Source of the DNA: Burkholderiales bacterium
GTDB taxonomy: Bacteria; Pseudomonadota; Gammaproteobacteria; Burkholderiales; Ga0077523
Assembly (NCBI GenBank): GCA_019747905.1
Contig: JAIEQG010000135.1
Location: 1-45,794 of the forward strand
Length of the DNA: 45,794 nucleotides
Reading direction: 5' to 3'
Shown here: positions 7,421 to 15,468 of the stretch, piece by piece
Position numbering within the stretch: the first letter of the stretch is position 1
Layout of the letters: every line of letters starts with the position of its first letter
Translations under genes and position numbers: made by a program
Notes under the pieces: model-generated
Database searches by the model: none
What the model was told of the DNA's origin: nothing
What the model saw: only the letters and a program-made list of their open reading frames with translations

Positions 7421-8506
7421 ATGACCGCGCTTCCCGATCCGCGCCCCGCGCGCACGCTTTCTCCCGAGCATCCGCTGGCCGTGAGCCTCGACGCCTGGAC
7501 GCGCGCCCGGTCCACCGGCGAACGCGTCGAGGCACTGACTCGTCTCGCCCGTCTGGTCCGCCGTCTGGTGCTGCGTGGTGACGACGCGTCCATCCGAGCT
7601 GCCATCGAGCACGCAGCGCCGGGTGCGCAAGCTGCCGCACTCACCGCGGCCATCGACATGGCCATCAACGGCAGCGACGGGGAGAGCGATCGCGCGGTGC
7701 TCGCGCGAGTGTTCGTGCTGCCGATCCTGTTCGTCACTGGTGGCAAGACGCCGGCCCGGGTCGAGGGCGCCATTCCGGATATCGCTGCCGTGAATGCGCT
7801 GCTCCATGAAGCGGGCGCCCTGGGGACCATCGAGAACTTCGGCCTGGGCAATGCGCTGGGGTCGCTGGAAGCGGCGGCGGGTGTGTCGCTTCAGGATCTC
7901 GTCGACGTCGTGCGCAGCCTCGACCGCGCGAAGGCGTCCGCATTGCTGGCGCTGGCACCCATCGAGGTGGCGTCCGCCGACGAGCAGGTGCATCTGCGCT
8001 TCCTGGCGGGTGCCTCCATCACCCCTTCGGACCTGCCGACGTTCCTCGAGCGTGCCGGGCAGGTCGGACGCTGGGGCATGGCGCTGTCGCAGTTGCTCGC
8101 GCGCCAGCTCGGCGAGCCGGGCTTGAGCCTCCTGCCGTTGCCGCGCGCGCCGCAACCCTGGTTCGCCGGGCTCGACGCCGGCCGCTCCGCGCGCGAGGAG
8201 ATCGCCTTCAATCTGTTCGCGACCGGTGCCATCCGCCGCATCCGCAGCGAGACCGGCGATCCTTCGGCCGAGATCACCGCCACGGACGACGGTCACATTC
8301 GAATCGATCTCGTGTCGCCGCTGGACCCTTTGCAGCGTCATGGGCACGTCTGGCGGCTCGGTCCGGCGGACGACCTTGCCCGGGTCGAACTGGCGATCCG
8401 CGACCTGCTGCGCGACTGTCGTCTGGACAAGGTCGCGGTGCACGCCGAGATCCGTCCGGCCGTGCCAACAGCCAATCCGGCCCCGTTCACCCTGCTGCGG
8501 CACTGA
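7421..8506 (+). CDS. Hypothetical protein, 361 aa
   Basis: I do not recognise this protein. The ATG at 7421 follows a TCCCTCC tract rather than a clear Shine-Dalgarno; an upstream in-frame extension to 7277 overlaps the start of the divergent M20 gene and is unlikely. The product has no signal peptide or transmembrane helices. It is Ala/Leu-rich and mainly helical in its first 240 residues, with repeated patterns such as LTRLARLVRRLVLRG and LLALAPIEVASADEQVHLRF. It ends in a beta-rich domain of about 80 residues containing HIRIDLVSPLDPLQRHG. This looks like a conserved lineage-specific cytoplasmic protein. Confidence 0.6.
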   Translation: MTALPDPRPARTLSPEHPLAVSLDAWTRARSTGERVEALTRLARLVRRLVLRGDDASIRAAIEHAAPGAQAAALTAAIDMAINGSDGESDRAVLARVFVLPILFVTGGKTPARVEGAIPDIAAVNALLHEAGALGTIENFGLGNALGSLEAAAGVSLQDLVDVVRSLDRAKASALLALAPIEVASADEQVHLRFLAGASITPSDLPTFLERAGQVGRWGMALSQLLARQLGEPGLSLLPLPRAPQPWFAGLDAGRSAREEIAFNLFATGAIRRIRSETGDPSAEITATDDGHIRIDLVSPLDPLQRHGHVWRLGPADDLARVELAIRDLLRDCRLDKVAVHAEIRPAVPTANPAPFTLLRH

Positions 8507-8596
8507 CGCCCAGGCGCGTTTGTCCTGGATCAATGCGGCCGAGGCCCGAATGCGGTGTCATGACCTCCCGGAAGCTGGAGTCGAAGGGAGGGCCCC

Positions 8597-8869
8597 ATGC
8601 TGACACTGGAAGACTGTATCGCGCTGTCGGAACTCACCGAGGAGGAAGTGCTCGCGATCGCGGAACACGAGCACATTCCGGACATGGCCGCCGCCGAGCT
8701 CGGCAGCTATCTCATGCTGACGGCCGACGGGCAGTGCCGGGTGAGCGCGATGATCCGTGACGACATCGAGCGCGCCCACCGCTTGCAGGACTATCGGCGG
8801 GCAGCGTTGTTGCGCTGTTGCCTGCGGCACTTTCTCCAGAACCACCCGGACGCAGCGCACCGACCCTGA
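8597..8869 (+). CDS. Small conserved-looking helical protein (90 aa)
   Basis: This gene has a good GGGAGG ribosome-binding site just before the ATG at 8597. The 90-residue product is acidic at the N-terminus (ELTEEEVLAIAEHEHIP) and basic with two Cys at the C-terminus (RAALLRCCLRHFLQNHP), and is probably all helical. I do not know a function. Its TGA stop (8867-8869) touches the stop of the convergent hydrolase gene (8870-8872), making the six-base palindrome TGATCA with no spacer. Confidence 0.65.
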   Translation: MLTLEDCIALSELTEEEVLAIAEHEHIPDMAAAELGSYLMLTADGQCRVSAMIRDDIERAHRLQDYRRAALLRCCLRHFLQNHPDAAHRP

Positions 8870-9904
8870 TCAGGGTCCCGCTTCGTCGAGGAACAGCTGC
8901 ACCTCACGGAAGAGCTGCAGGCGGTTGCGCTCCATGATGACCGTGTGGGTGCCCTCGCCGATCATGACGAGGCGCTTCCTGGGTGCTGCGGAGAGTTTTC
9001 CGAACAGCGTCTGGGCCATGTAGGGCGGCGTATCCTGATCCCATTCCGCCACCACCAGCAGGGTGGGGGCCTGGATCTTCGATGCGTCGTAGTACGGCTT
9101 GTCGGCGAGCCAGTATTCGCGGATGTCCTTGATCACCCCGTTGGGCGCGCGCAACTGTCCGGAGGCTGCGGACTTGGGGTCGGTGGCCCACGTGGCGTCG
9201 GCCCAGGCTTCGAACCAGCCCGCAGGAATGAGATCTGCCTTCTTGTCCTCGGGCACGCCGTTCAGCCAGCGCTGTTTGGCGGCATCCTTCGTGACGGTGC
9301 GATAGGCGGGCAACGGGCCATTGCCGGCGAGTTGCGACGGGGTGGTCCGCAACCACACCGGCGCGTAGAGCACCAGCCGGTCCACCTTGTCGGGATGGGT
9401 GGCTGCGTAGCCCCCCATGATGGTCGTGCCCCAGGACCAGCCTAGCAGGGTGACCTTGTCGACGCCGGTGGCCTTGCGCACGTGCTCGACGGCGCTGCCC
9501 ACGTCGCGGATCGCCACCTCGGTGGTGACGATGGGTGAGTTGTCGGCGGCGGGCTGTTCCATCTCCGGCGGGCGCGTGCTGCGGCCATAGCCGCGCAGGT
9601 CCACGAGCCACACGTCCCACCCGTGCGCGGCGAGGTAGTCCATCCACGATTGCCCGTCGAGCGTCAGGTCGAACGCCGTCTCCGACGGATAGGTCGCGCC
9701 ATGGACGTACAGCAGCACGCGCTCGGATCCGCCGGAAAGGGTGCATCCCCAACGCTTGTTGCGCACGTAGAGATCGATGCCGTTGGTGTCGGACGGGATC
9801 ATCGCTTCGTGGAACTTGATGTCGGTACGGCAGTCGGCCGCGAGGGTCGGCGTGGTGATACAGGCGGTCGTGGCAACGACCAGGGTGAGCAACAGGCGAA
9901 TCAT
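8870..9904 (-). CDS. Exported alpha/beta hydrolase
   Basis: This 344-residue protein has a clear N-terminal signal peptide (IRLLLTLVVATTACITTPTLA). The alpha/beta hydrolase marks are an oxyanion-region HGATYPSE (residues 68-75), the nucleophile elbow GWSWGT with Ser157, an Asp-containing strand (VVAEWDQDTPP) and a catalytic His in GEGTHTVIMER near the end. It should act in the periplasm or outside the cell as an esterase or related hydrolase; the substrate is unknown. The gene is monocistronic and faces PHB depolymerase back to back across a 281-base spacer. Confidence 0.85.
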   Translation of the reverse strand: MIRLLLTLVVATTACITTPTLAADCRTDIKFHEAMIPSDTNGIDLYVRNKRWGCTLSGGSERVLLYVHGATYPSETAFDLTLDGQSWMDYLAAHGWDVWLVDLRGYGRSTRPPEMEQPAADNSPIVTTEVAIRDVGSAVEHVRKATGVDKVTLLGWSWGTTIMGGYAATHPDKVDRLVLYAPVWLRTTPSQLAGNGPLPAYRTVTKDAAKQRWLNGVPEDKKADLIPAGWFEAWADATWATDPKSAASGQLRAPNGVIKDIREYWLADKPYYDASKIQAPTLLVVAEWDQDTPPYMAQTLFGKLSAAPRKRLVMIGEGTHTVIMERNRLQLFREVQLFLDEAGP

Positions 9905-10185
9905 CGAGCGACTCCGAGGGGTTCCGGGCAGGGGCGGAATCTAGCATGGCCCCGGCGAAAGCCGACCGTAAGGGGCAAGAACGTAGTGAAGCCAAGGCCT
10001 TTGCAGCCGTTACTGAAGGCATGGCTGCGCCGCAGCATGAACGCCATGCCGTGTTGCAGCAACTTGACGGCAGTAGGGTGAGGTCGCTAGAGTCCAGCAC
10101 GATCGAACCCAGAAGATGTTGTACAACAACAGGTTGCGTCGTTCCGTGAGCTTTTCGGGCGGCGCTGCACGGAGGTCACGGACCC
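9905..10185. other. Divergent intergenic region between hydrolase and phaZ
   Basis: These 281 bases separate two divergent genes and must hold promoters for both. The only clear structure is a perfect 12-base palindrome at 10117-10128. No gene, RNA or hairpin terminator was seen. Confidence 0.5.
10117..10128. promoter_or_regulatory. Perfect 12-bp palindrome TGTTGTACAACA, possible operator
   Basis: The palindrome lies about 60 bases upstream of the phaZ start in the divergent region. AT-rich two-fold symmetric sites of this size commonly bind dimeric repressors. The binding protein is unknown, and no TetR or GntR gene lies next to it. Confidence 0.4.
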
Positions 10186-11403
10186 ATGCTGTATTCACTG
10201 CACGAAATGCAGCACGCGCTGCTCGCGCCCTTCGCGGCCGCCGCCGCGGCGAGCCATGCGCTGTTCACGCACCCCCAGAGTCCGTGGAGCTATACCCCCA
10301 TCGCGCGGGGCATGGCAGCTGCCAATGAACTGGTCATGCGCCTGGTGCGCCGCTACGAGAAGCCGCAGTGGAGCATCGACGCGACCGTCGTCGACGGCCG
10401 GAAGGTGCCGGTGAAGATCGAGAAGGCAATCATCAAACCCTTCTGTCACCTGCTTCACTTCAAGCGCGAAGTCGAGCGCAACGATCCGATCGTGCTGGTG
10501 GTGGCGCCGCTCTCGGGGCACCACTCGACGCTGCTGCGCGACACGGTGCGCACCATGCTGCCGGAGCATGACGTCTACATCACCGACTGGATCGATGCGC
10601 GCATGGTCCCGGTGCACGAGGGCCATTTCCATCTCGACGACTACGTCGAGTATGTGCAGGAATTCATCCGGTTCCTCGGGCCGGAGGTCCATCTGGTCTC
10701 GGTCTGCCAGCCCACCGTTCCGGTGCTTGCCGCGGTGTCCCTGATGGCCGCGAACGGTGAGCAGATCGCGCCGCGCACCATGACCATGATGGGCGGGCCC
10801 ATCGACACGCGGCAGAGCCCGACCGAAGTGAACAACTTCGCCACCGGACGGCCGTTGTCCTGGTTCGAGAGCCGCGTCATCCAGCGCGTGCCGGCGAAGT
10901 ATCCCGGCGTCGGGCGCCGCGTGTATCCCGGTTTCCTGCAGCACGCGAGCTTCATCGCGATGAACGCCCATCGTCACGTCGAAGCCCATCGCGAGTTCTT
11001 CAATCACCTGGTCACCGGCGACGGCGAGAGCGCCGAAGCGCATCGACGCTTCTACGACGAGTACAACGCAGTACTCGACATGCCGGCGGAGTACTACCTC
11101 GAAACCCTGCGCGTCGCCTTCAAGGAGCATGCGCTGGCGAACGGCACGTGGGACGTGCGCGGGCAGCGTGTCGATCCGTCCGCCGTCACGAAGACGGCGC
11201 TCTTCACCATCGAAGGGGAGCTGGACGACATTTCCGGCGTCGGTCAGACCGAGGCCGCGCATACGCTGTGCACCCGCATCCCCGCCGATCGCCGCGAGCA
11301 CTTCCTGGTCGACGGCGTCGGCCACTACGGCATCTTCAGCGGTCGCCGCTATCGCGAACGCATCTATCCGCGCATCCGCGACTTCATCCGGAAGCACGGC
11401 TGA
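10186..11403 (+). CDS. phaZ: Intracellular polyhydroxyalkanoate depolymerase
   Basis: This 405-residue protein matches the intracellular poly(3-hydroxybutyrate) depolymerase family known from Ralstonia. It hydrolyses native carbon-storage granules in the cytoplasm, giving hydroxybutyrate units. The family uses a Cys nucleophile, visible here in VSVCQPTVP (Cys174). The charge-relay Asp is probable in IEGELDDISG, and the His in DGVGHYGIFSG. The C-terminal third is the PHB depolymerase C domain, and length is typical (about 400-420). GGAGG at about 10171 lies upstream of the ATG, at a somewhat long spacing. A GC-rich hairpin follows 17 bases after the stop. This gene supports a PHB-storing, Burkholderiales-like host. 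Confidence 0.92.
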   Translation: MLYSLHEMQHALLAPFAAAAAASHALFTHPQSPWSYTPIARGMAAANELVMRLVRRYEKPQWSIDATVVDGRKVPVKIEKAIIKPFCHLLHFKREVERNDPIVLVVAPLSGHHSTLLRDTVRTMLPEHDVYITDWIDARMVPVHEGHFHLDDYVEYVQEFIRFLGPEVHLVSVCQPTVPVLAAVSLMAANGEQIAPRTMTMMGGPIDTRQSPTEVNNFATGRPLSWFESRVIQRVPAKYPGVGRRVYPGFLQHASFIAMNAHRHVEAHREFFNHLVTGDGESAEAHRRFYDEYNAVLDMPAEYYLETLRVAFKEHALANGTWDVRGQRVDPSAVTKTALFTIEGELDDISGVGQTEAAHTLCTRIPADRREHFLVDGVGHYGIFSGRRYRERIYPRIRDFIRKHG

Positions 11404-11420
11404 CGTAATGACGTGTCTCC

Positions 11421-11443
11421 TGCCCCACGCACTGCGTGGGGCA
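11421..11443. terminator. Hairpin after phaZ
   Basis: A perfect 10-bp stem (TGCCCCACGC, three-base loop, GCGTGGGGCA) starts 17 bases after the phaZ stop. There is no T-run after it, so it may act as an mRNA 3'-end stabiliser or a weak terminator rather than a canonical intrinsic terminator. Confidence 0.5.
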
Positions 11444-11490
11444 GGATTCTGTCGTCGACGCGAGCGGTGGTCGCGATGTGAGGCATCGCT

Positions 11491-11617
11491 GCCCCCATCC
11501 CGACCTTCCCCCGGTGCAGCCGGGGGAAGGAGTGCCTATGGCAAGCAGCGCGGGGGGCGATGTAAAGGGTGCACACCCCTTCCCCCACTGAAAGTGGGGG
11601 AAGGTTGGGATGGGGGC
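11491..11617. repeat. REPIN-like hairpin doublet 3
   Basis: The left arm (11491-11535) begins CCCCCATCCCGACC and folds with TTCCCCCGG and CCGGGGGAA stems, ending GGAGTG. The right arm (11573-11617) folds with CTTCCCCCACT and AGTGGGGGAAG and ends TTGGGATGGGGGC. The layout is the same as in the other doublets. It fills most of the 327-base space between phaZ and the next SDR gene. Confidence 0.8.
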
Positions 11618-11730
11618 CGCTCGACCCCGCTTTCGATTTTCGATAGAGAACGGCCCGACGCGAACGCCACGGTACCATTCGCGCTGAACTGCTCTGCTTT
11701 CGCTCCAACTCAAAACAAGAAGCTGCTCGC

Positions 11731-12462
11731 ATGACGCAACGAACGTTTTCGCACTTTCTCGAGGGCAAGGTGGCTGTCGTCACCGGCGGTACCAGCGGCA
11801 TCGGTCTCGCCATCGCCAAGGGTCTTTCGGAAATCGGTGCCCGAGTGGTCGTCACCGGGGTCACTCAGCCGGAAGTCGAAGCCGGCAAGGCGACCGGCCT
11901 CGAGGCAGTTCAGCTCGACGTCGCCGACGGCGAAGCCGTCACCGCCACCATCGGCGTGCTCGACCGCATCGATGTCCTCGTGAACTGTGCCGGCATCATC
12001 CGGCGCGGGGCCGAGCACGACTTGGCGGTGTTCGAGCAGGTGCTCGACGTGAACCTGACCGGCACCATGCGCTGCTGTGCTGCCGCGCGACCCCTGCTCG
12101 CCGCTGCCGGCGGCAGCATCGTGAACATCGCCTCCATGCTGTCGTTCTTCGGCGGCGGGCTGGTGCCCGGCTACAGCGCCTCGAAGGGCGGGATCGCCCA
12201 GCTCACGAAGTCCCTCGCCATCGCCTATGCGGCTGACGGGATCCGCGTGAATGCCGTGGCGCCAGGGTGGATCGCCACCCCGCTGACCACGGCGCTCAGG
12301 GCCGACGAGTCCCGCAACCGGTCCATCATGGAGCGCACGCCGATGCGCCGCTGGGGCGAGCCCGAAGATGTGCCGGGAGCGGTGTTGTTTCTCTGCTCGC
12401 CCGCCGCCGCCTTCGTGACCGGCGTGATCGTGCCGGTGGACGGCGGTTACCTGATTTCCTGA
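11731..12462 (+). CDS. Short-chain dehydrogenase/reductase (SDR)
   Basis: This 243-residue classical SDR has the cofactor motif TGGTSGIG (residues 18-25), NCAG (85-88, a variant of NNAG), and the catalytic Ser135, Tyr148 and Lys152 in the YSASK motif. It should be an NAD(P)-dependent oxidoreductase of a sugar, sugar acid or hydroxy compound. The substrate is not readable. The gene stands alone on the plus strand, separated from phaZ by a repeat doublet, and its stop faces the DJ-1-like gene across nine bases. Confidence 0.88.
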   Translation: MTQRTFSHFLEGKVAVVTGGTSGIGLAIAKGLSEIGARVVVTGVTQPEVEAGKATGLEAVQLDVADGEAVTATIGVLDRIDVLVNCAGIIRRGAEHDLAVFEQVLDVNLTGTMRCCAAARPLLAAAGGSIVNIASMLSFFGGGLVPGYSASKGGIAQLTKSLAIAYAADGIRVNAVAPGWIATPLTTALRADESRNRSIMERTPMRRWGEPEDVPGAVLFLCSPAAAFVTGVIVPVDGGYLIS

Positions 12463-12471
12463 ACGGCGCTG

Positions 12472-13242
12472 TCAGCGGTCGTCGTAGGTCGTTGGCGGTT
12501 TGGCCGTCAGGGCTTCCACGAGACGTTCCATCATCTGCGGCATCTCGAACGCACTGCGGCTGATGTAGATGCCGGAGATCGTGCCGCGCGCGCGGTCGGT
12601 CGCGGGGTGGTAGGCCGCCCCGCGGAGCGTGCCCTCGGCGCCCGCGAATGCGCGCGCTTGCACCAGTCCATCCAGCAGGCCTGCCCGTGCCATCACCAGG
12701 ACTGCCCTGTCGGCAGCGAAGACCGGCTTGCCGGAACGCACCGCCGCCTGGAGGAAGTTGATGCTCTCGTCGGAGGCGAGACTGTCCGCCGATCGCCGAT
12801 GACCGGGAACGTAGACGGCGTCGTAGCTTTCCACGACCACCTGATCGAGGAAGCGGTCGATGGTCGCTTCGTCTGCTTCGCCGGTCGGATTGAGCAAGCT
12901 CACATGGGTACGCTGCTGGATGACTGCGCCGGATCCCGTGGCGCGCACCAGGGCCGCCGGACGGGGCACGATCACGTCGACCGTGGCACCGCGCTCCGTG
13001 AGGAAGCGCTGAGGCACGTCGAGATCGAAGCCGTCCGCGCCGTCGGTCGCGAGGATGGCGACACGATAGCCGGCAAGCGCCTGCGGATTCTCGACTTCCT
13101 GCAGCAGGAACCGGGTGAGGCGGGCATGGGGCGGCAACGCGTCGTCGTCGTCGACCGCCGCGTGCGCGGCGGTGGTGCCGGACATCCACTGCAATGCCAC
13201 GACGCCGAGCGTCGCGACCATCGTTCGGATCAGGACTTTCAT
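12472..13242 (-). CDS. Exported DJ-1/PfpI-like protein without the catalytic cysteine
   Basis: This 256-residue protein has an N-terminal signal (KVLIRTMVATLGVVALQWMSG, cut near AHA). I chose the ATG at 13242 because of a GAGGAG site upstream. The body follows the DJ-1/PfpI fold: VAILATDGADGFDLDVP, then VDVIVPRP, YDAVYVPGH, and the elbow GKPVFAADRAVLVMARAGLL. In active members the elbow reads like AICHGP; here the Cys-His pair is Asp178-Arg179. The upstream conserved Glu is also not evident. It is therefore probably a pseudoenzyme or a non-catalytic binding protein in the periplasm. Fold assignment is fairly sure; function is unknown. Confidence 0.75.
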   Translation of the reverse strand: MKVLIRTMVATLGVVALQWMSGTTAAHAAVDDDDALPPHARLTRFLLQEVENPQALAGYRVAILATDGADGFDLDVPQRFLTERGATVDVIVPRPAALVRATGSGAVIQQRTHVSLLNPTGEADEATIDRFLDQVVVESYDAVYVPGHRRSADSLASDESINFLQAAVRSGKPVFAADRAVLVMARAGLLDGLVQARAFAGAEGTLRGAAYHPATDRARGTISGIYISRSAFEMPQMMERLVEALTAKPPTTYDDR

Positions 13243-13282
13243 GGGTATGGCTCCTCTAGATTCGGCGTGGCGGTCGATCGGC

Positions 13283-13636
13283 TCAACCAAACGCGCCGTG
13301 GCGGGAAAAGGCGTTTCGTTCCAGCGCCCGCATGCGGGCTTCCACATCGGCAAGGTTCTGTGCGTTCGCGAGGTAGGCCTCCCGGTCGCGCAGCTCCCGC
13401 TGCCAGATCGACTCGCGAAAAGGGCGCGACAGCCGGTTGAGCCAGGCCCGAAGGGCCGATGGCTCCTGCCCGGGCAACGCAGCCGGCTGCGCGACTGTGA
13501 CGGCTTCGTGTTCGTTGCGTTGCATCAATTCGACCTCGAAACGAGGTGCCAAGCCATGGTATGCCGCTGCACTGCCGGGACTTCCGCAGGCAAGCAGCAT
13601 GGCCAACCGTTCCGACCGTAACCAGTTTTCAGGCAT
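13283..13636 (-). CDS. Hypothetical protein with a DUF3563-like C-terminus
   Basis: This is a 117-residue protein. I chose the ATG at 13636 because a GGGGGA tract lies upstream; an in-frame reading to 13741 has no ribosome-binding site. It has no signal peptide. The C-terminal segment REAYLANAQNLADVEARMRALERN resembles the short DUF3563 family common in Burkholderia and relatives, where REAYLA and LERRMR motifs recur. The N-terminal half is unlike anything I know. It lies 40 bases upstream of the DJ-1-like gene on the same strand and is probably cotranscribed with it. Confidence 0.6.
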   Translation of the reverse strand: MPENWLRSERLAMLLACGSPGSAAAYHGLAPRFEVELMQRNEHEAVTVAQPAALPGQEPSALRAWLNRLSRPFRESIWQRELRDREAYLANAQNLADVEARMRALERNAFSRHGAFG

Positions 13637-13830
13637 GGATGAAATCCCCCAATTGCATGAAGGAAAATGAGTTTCAACCGACGAGCCGACTCTATAGAGG
13701 CTGCTGGCGGGGCGCCAATCGTATGTTCGGATGACCGTCATCAGCGCCGGTGATCACCCGTCAAAGGCTTGTGCTGCGACGCAGCAGCCGTATGGTAGTA
13801 TCGGTCCTGGGTGTTACTGATCGAGTTGCC

Positions 13831-14760
13831 GTGGAGTTGACCTTGATCCGCAGTTTCGTGGCCGTGGCCGAGTTGGGCCACATGACCCGGGCTGCCGCAC
13901 GTCTGCACATCAGCCAGCCGGCGCTGAGCGCCCAGATCAAGACGTTCGAGGGCATGCTCGACCTGGAACTGTTCGAACGCAGGCCGAGCGGCATGACCTT
14001 GACGCCCGCGGGCGAGCGCCTGCTGGCCGAAGCGCAGAAGGTCCTGGCAGCCGTGCAGGGCCTGCGCAACGAGGCTCGGTCGATGAAGGGTGATGCGGCA
14101 GGGGTCGTGACGGTCGGCACCGTCTCGGATCCGGAGTTCATCCGGGTGGCCCGGCTGATGGCCACGGCGGTCGAACGCCACCCGCGCCTCGAGATTCGGT
14201 TTCACCATGAAGTGTCCGGAGCGGCGTTCCAGAAGGTGCGGGACGGCGAGCTCGACGCGAGCTTCTACTACGGCGACCTGGAGCATCCGAGCGTCGCCGC
14301 CATGACGCTGCGCGAGATCACCTATCGCATCGTGGCGCCATCGGCCTGGCGCGATCGGATTGCGCAGGCCTCGTGGACCGAGATCGCCGGCGAACCGTGG
14401 GTCATGACGCCGCCGATCAGTACCCATCACCAGATTGCGAGCGGTCTGTTCCGGCGCCACGGCATCACGCCCGTCAAGGTGGTCGAAGCGGATGACGAGT
14501 TCGTCGTGAGCTCGCTGGTGGAGTCCGGCCTGGGCCTGGGACTGATGCGCGAGGATCTGGCGCAGGAAAGCGCCGCACGGGGCGGCGTCTGCCTGTGGCG
14601 GGACGTGAGGCTCACCACCACCCTCAAGTTCATCTACCTGCAAGCTCGAGGGTCCGAGCGGACTGTCGGCGCCCTCGGCGACATCGTGCGCGAGGTCTGG
14701 GCGGTGCCAACGGAACGCAAACGCCAGAGGCAGCGCGCACGGCAGGCCCAGCCCGCCTGA
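13831..14760 (+). CDS. LysR-family transcriptional regulator
   Basis: This 309-residue regulator starts at the GTG at 13831, giving the typical LysR beginning (ELTLIRSFVAVAELGHMT); the frame is open further upstream but would add an atypical extension. The N-terminal winged helix-turn-helix has AAARLHISQPALSAQIKTFE (about 20-40), followed by the LFERRPSGMTLTPAGE wing. The C-terminal two-lobed ligand-binding domain follows from about residue 90. Its C-terminus is a basic tail rich in Arg and Gln. LysR proteins usually bind a pathway compound and control a neighbouring gene; here the catabolic run starting at 14942 is the obvious target, with a 181-base spacer between. Confidence 0.9.
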   Translation: MELTLIRSFVAVAELGHMTRAAARLHISQPALSAQIKTFEGMLDLELFERRPSGMTLTPAGERLLAEAQKVLAAVQGLRNEARSMKGDAAGVVTVGTVSDPEFIRVARLMATAVERHPRLEIRFHHEVSGAAFQKVRDGELDASFYYGDLEHPSVAAMTLREITYRIVAPSAWRDRIAQASWTEIAGEPWVMTPPISTHHQIASGLFRRHGITPVKVVEADDEFVVSSLVESGLGLGLMREDLAQESAARGGVCLWRDVRLTTTLKFIYLQARGSERTVGALGDIVREVWAVPTERKRQRQRARQAQPA

Positions 14761-14941
14761 GTCGCGTTCTCCCGAGGCGCGCTCCGGGAGGTGCCCCCGG
14801 GCCGACGCGGCGGCACCTGCCTTCGGTGCACGATGGTCGGCGCGAGCGTGCGGACGGCTGCTAGAATCCTGCCCCTTGACGTGGCGCGCGGGAGCATCGT
14901 CGTGCCGCGCATCCGGAACAATGCGACAGAGGACCCGCAGC

Positions 14942-15445
14942 ATGAATGCCCCAACCAGCGTCAGCCATCTCTCCGCAAAGGGCATGCTGCCCGAGATCGT
15001 CGAAATGGCGATTCCCACCGACGACCGCGTGTGGGTACCCCAGGCTCCGGATGTCTGGTTCCGCCCGCTGATGCTGAACCGCGTGACGGGGCAGTGGTGG
15101 AACCTGCTGCGCGTGACCAAGACCGGCGTGCTGAGCCGCCATCGTCACCCCTCGATGGTGACGGGTCTGGTGCTCAAGGGCCGCTGGCGCTACCTCGAGC
15201 ACGACTGGATCGCCGAGGAAGGCGGCTTCGTCTACGAACCGCCGGGCGAAGTCCACACGCTCATCGTGGATCCGCCCACCAAGGAGATGATCACCTTCTT
15301 CAACGTGAACGGTGCCATGGTCTACGTCGACGAGGAGGGCAAGACCGTCGGCTACGAGGACGTACACACCAAGATCGAGATGTGCCGCGAGCACTACGAG
15401 AAAGTAGGACTGGGCGCGGACTACGTGAACCGGTTCGTTCGTTAG
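14942..15445 (+). CDS. 2,4'-dihydroxyacetophenone dioxygenase-like cupin
   Basis: This 167-residue single-domain cupin resembles the bacterial 2,4'-dihydroxyacetophenone dioxygenase (DAD) family, which cleaves a C-C bond in an aromatic ketone side chain. The first cupin motif has RHRHPS with His67 and His69 as metal ligands, then LVLKGRWRY and a second motif PPGEVHTLIV with His105; an acidic ligand is likely among the Glu residues near 86-93. I chose the ATG at 14942, preceded by GAGGACC. It leads a same-strand run with quinone oxidoreductase and two SDRs. Actual substrate is uncertain, because related cupins act on other beta-dicarbonyl-type compounds. Confidence 0.75.
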   Translation: MNAPTSVSHLSAKGMLPEIVEMAIPTDDRVWVPQAPDVWFRPLMLNRVTGQWWNLLRVTKTGVLSRHRHPSMVTGLVLKGRWRYLEHDWIAEEGGFVYEPPGEVHTLIVDPPTKEMITFFNVNGAMVYVDEEGKTVGYEDVHTKIEMCREHYEKVGLGADYVNRFVR

Positions 15446-15468
15446 AACAGCATTCGAGGAGACGATAG

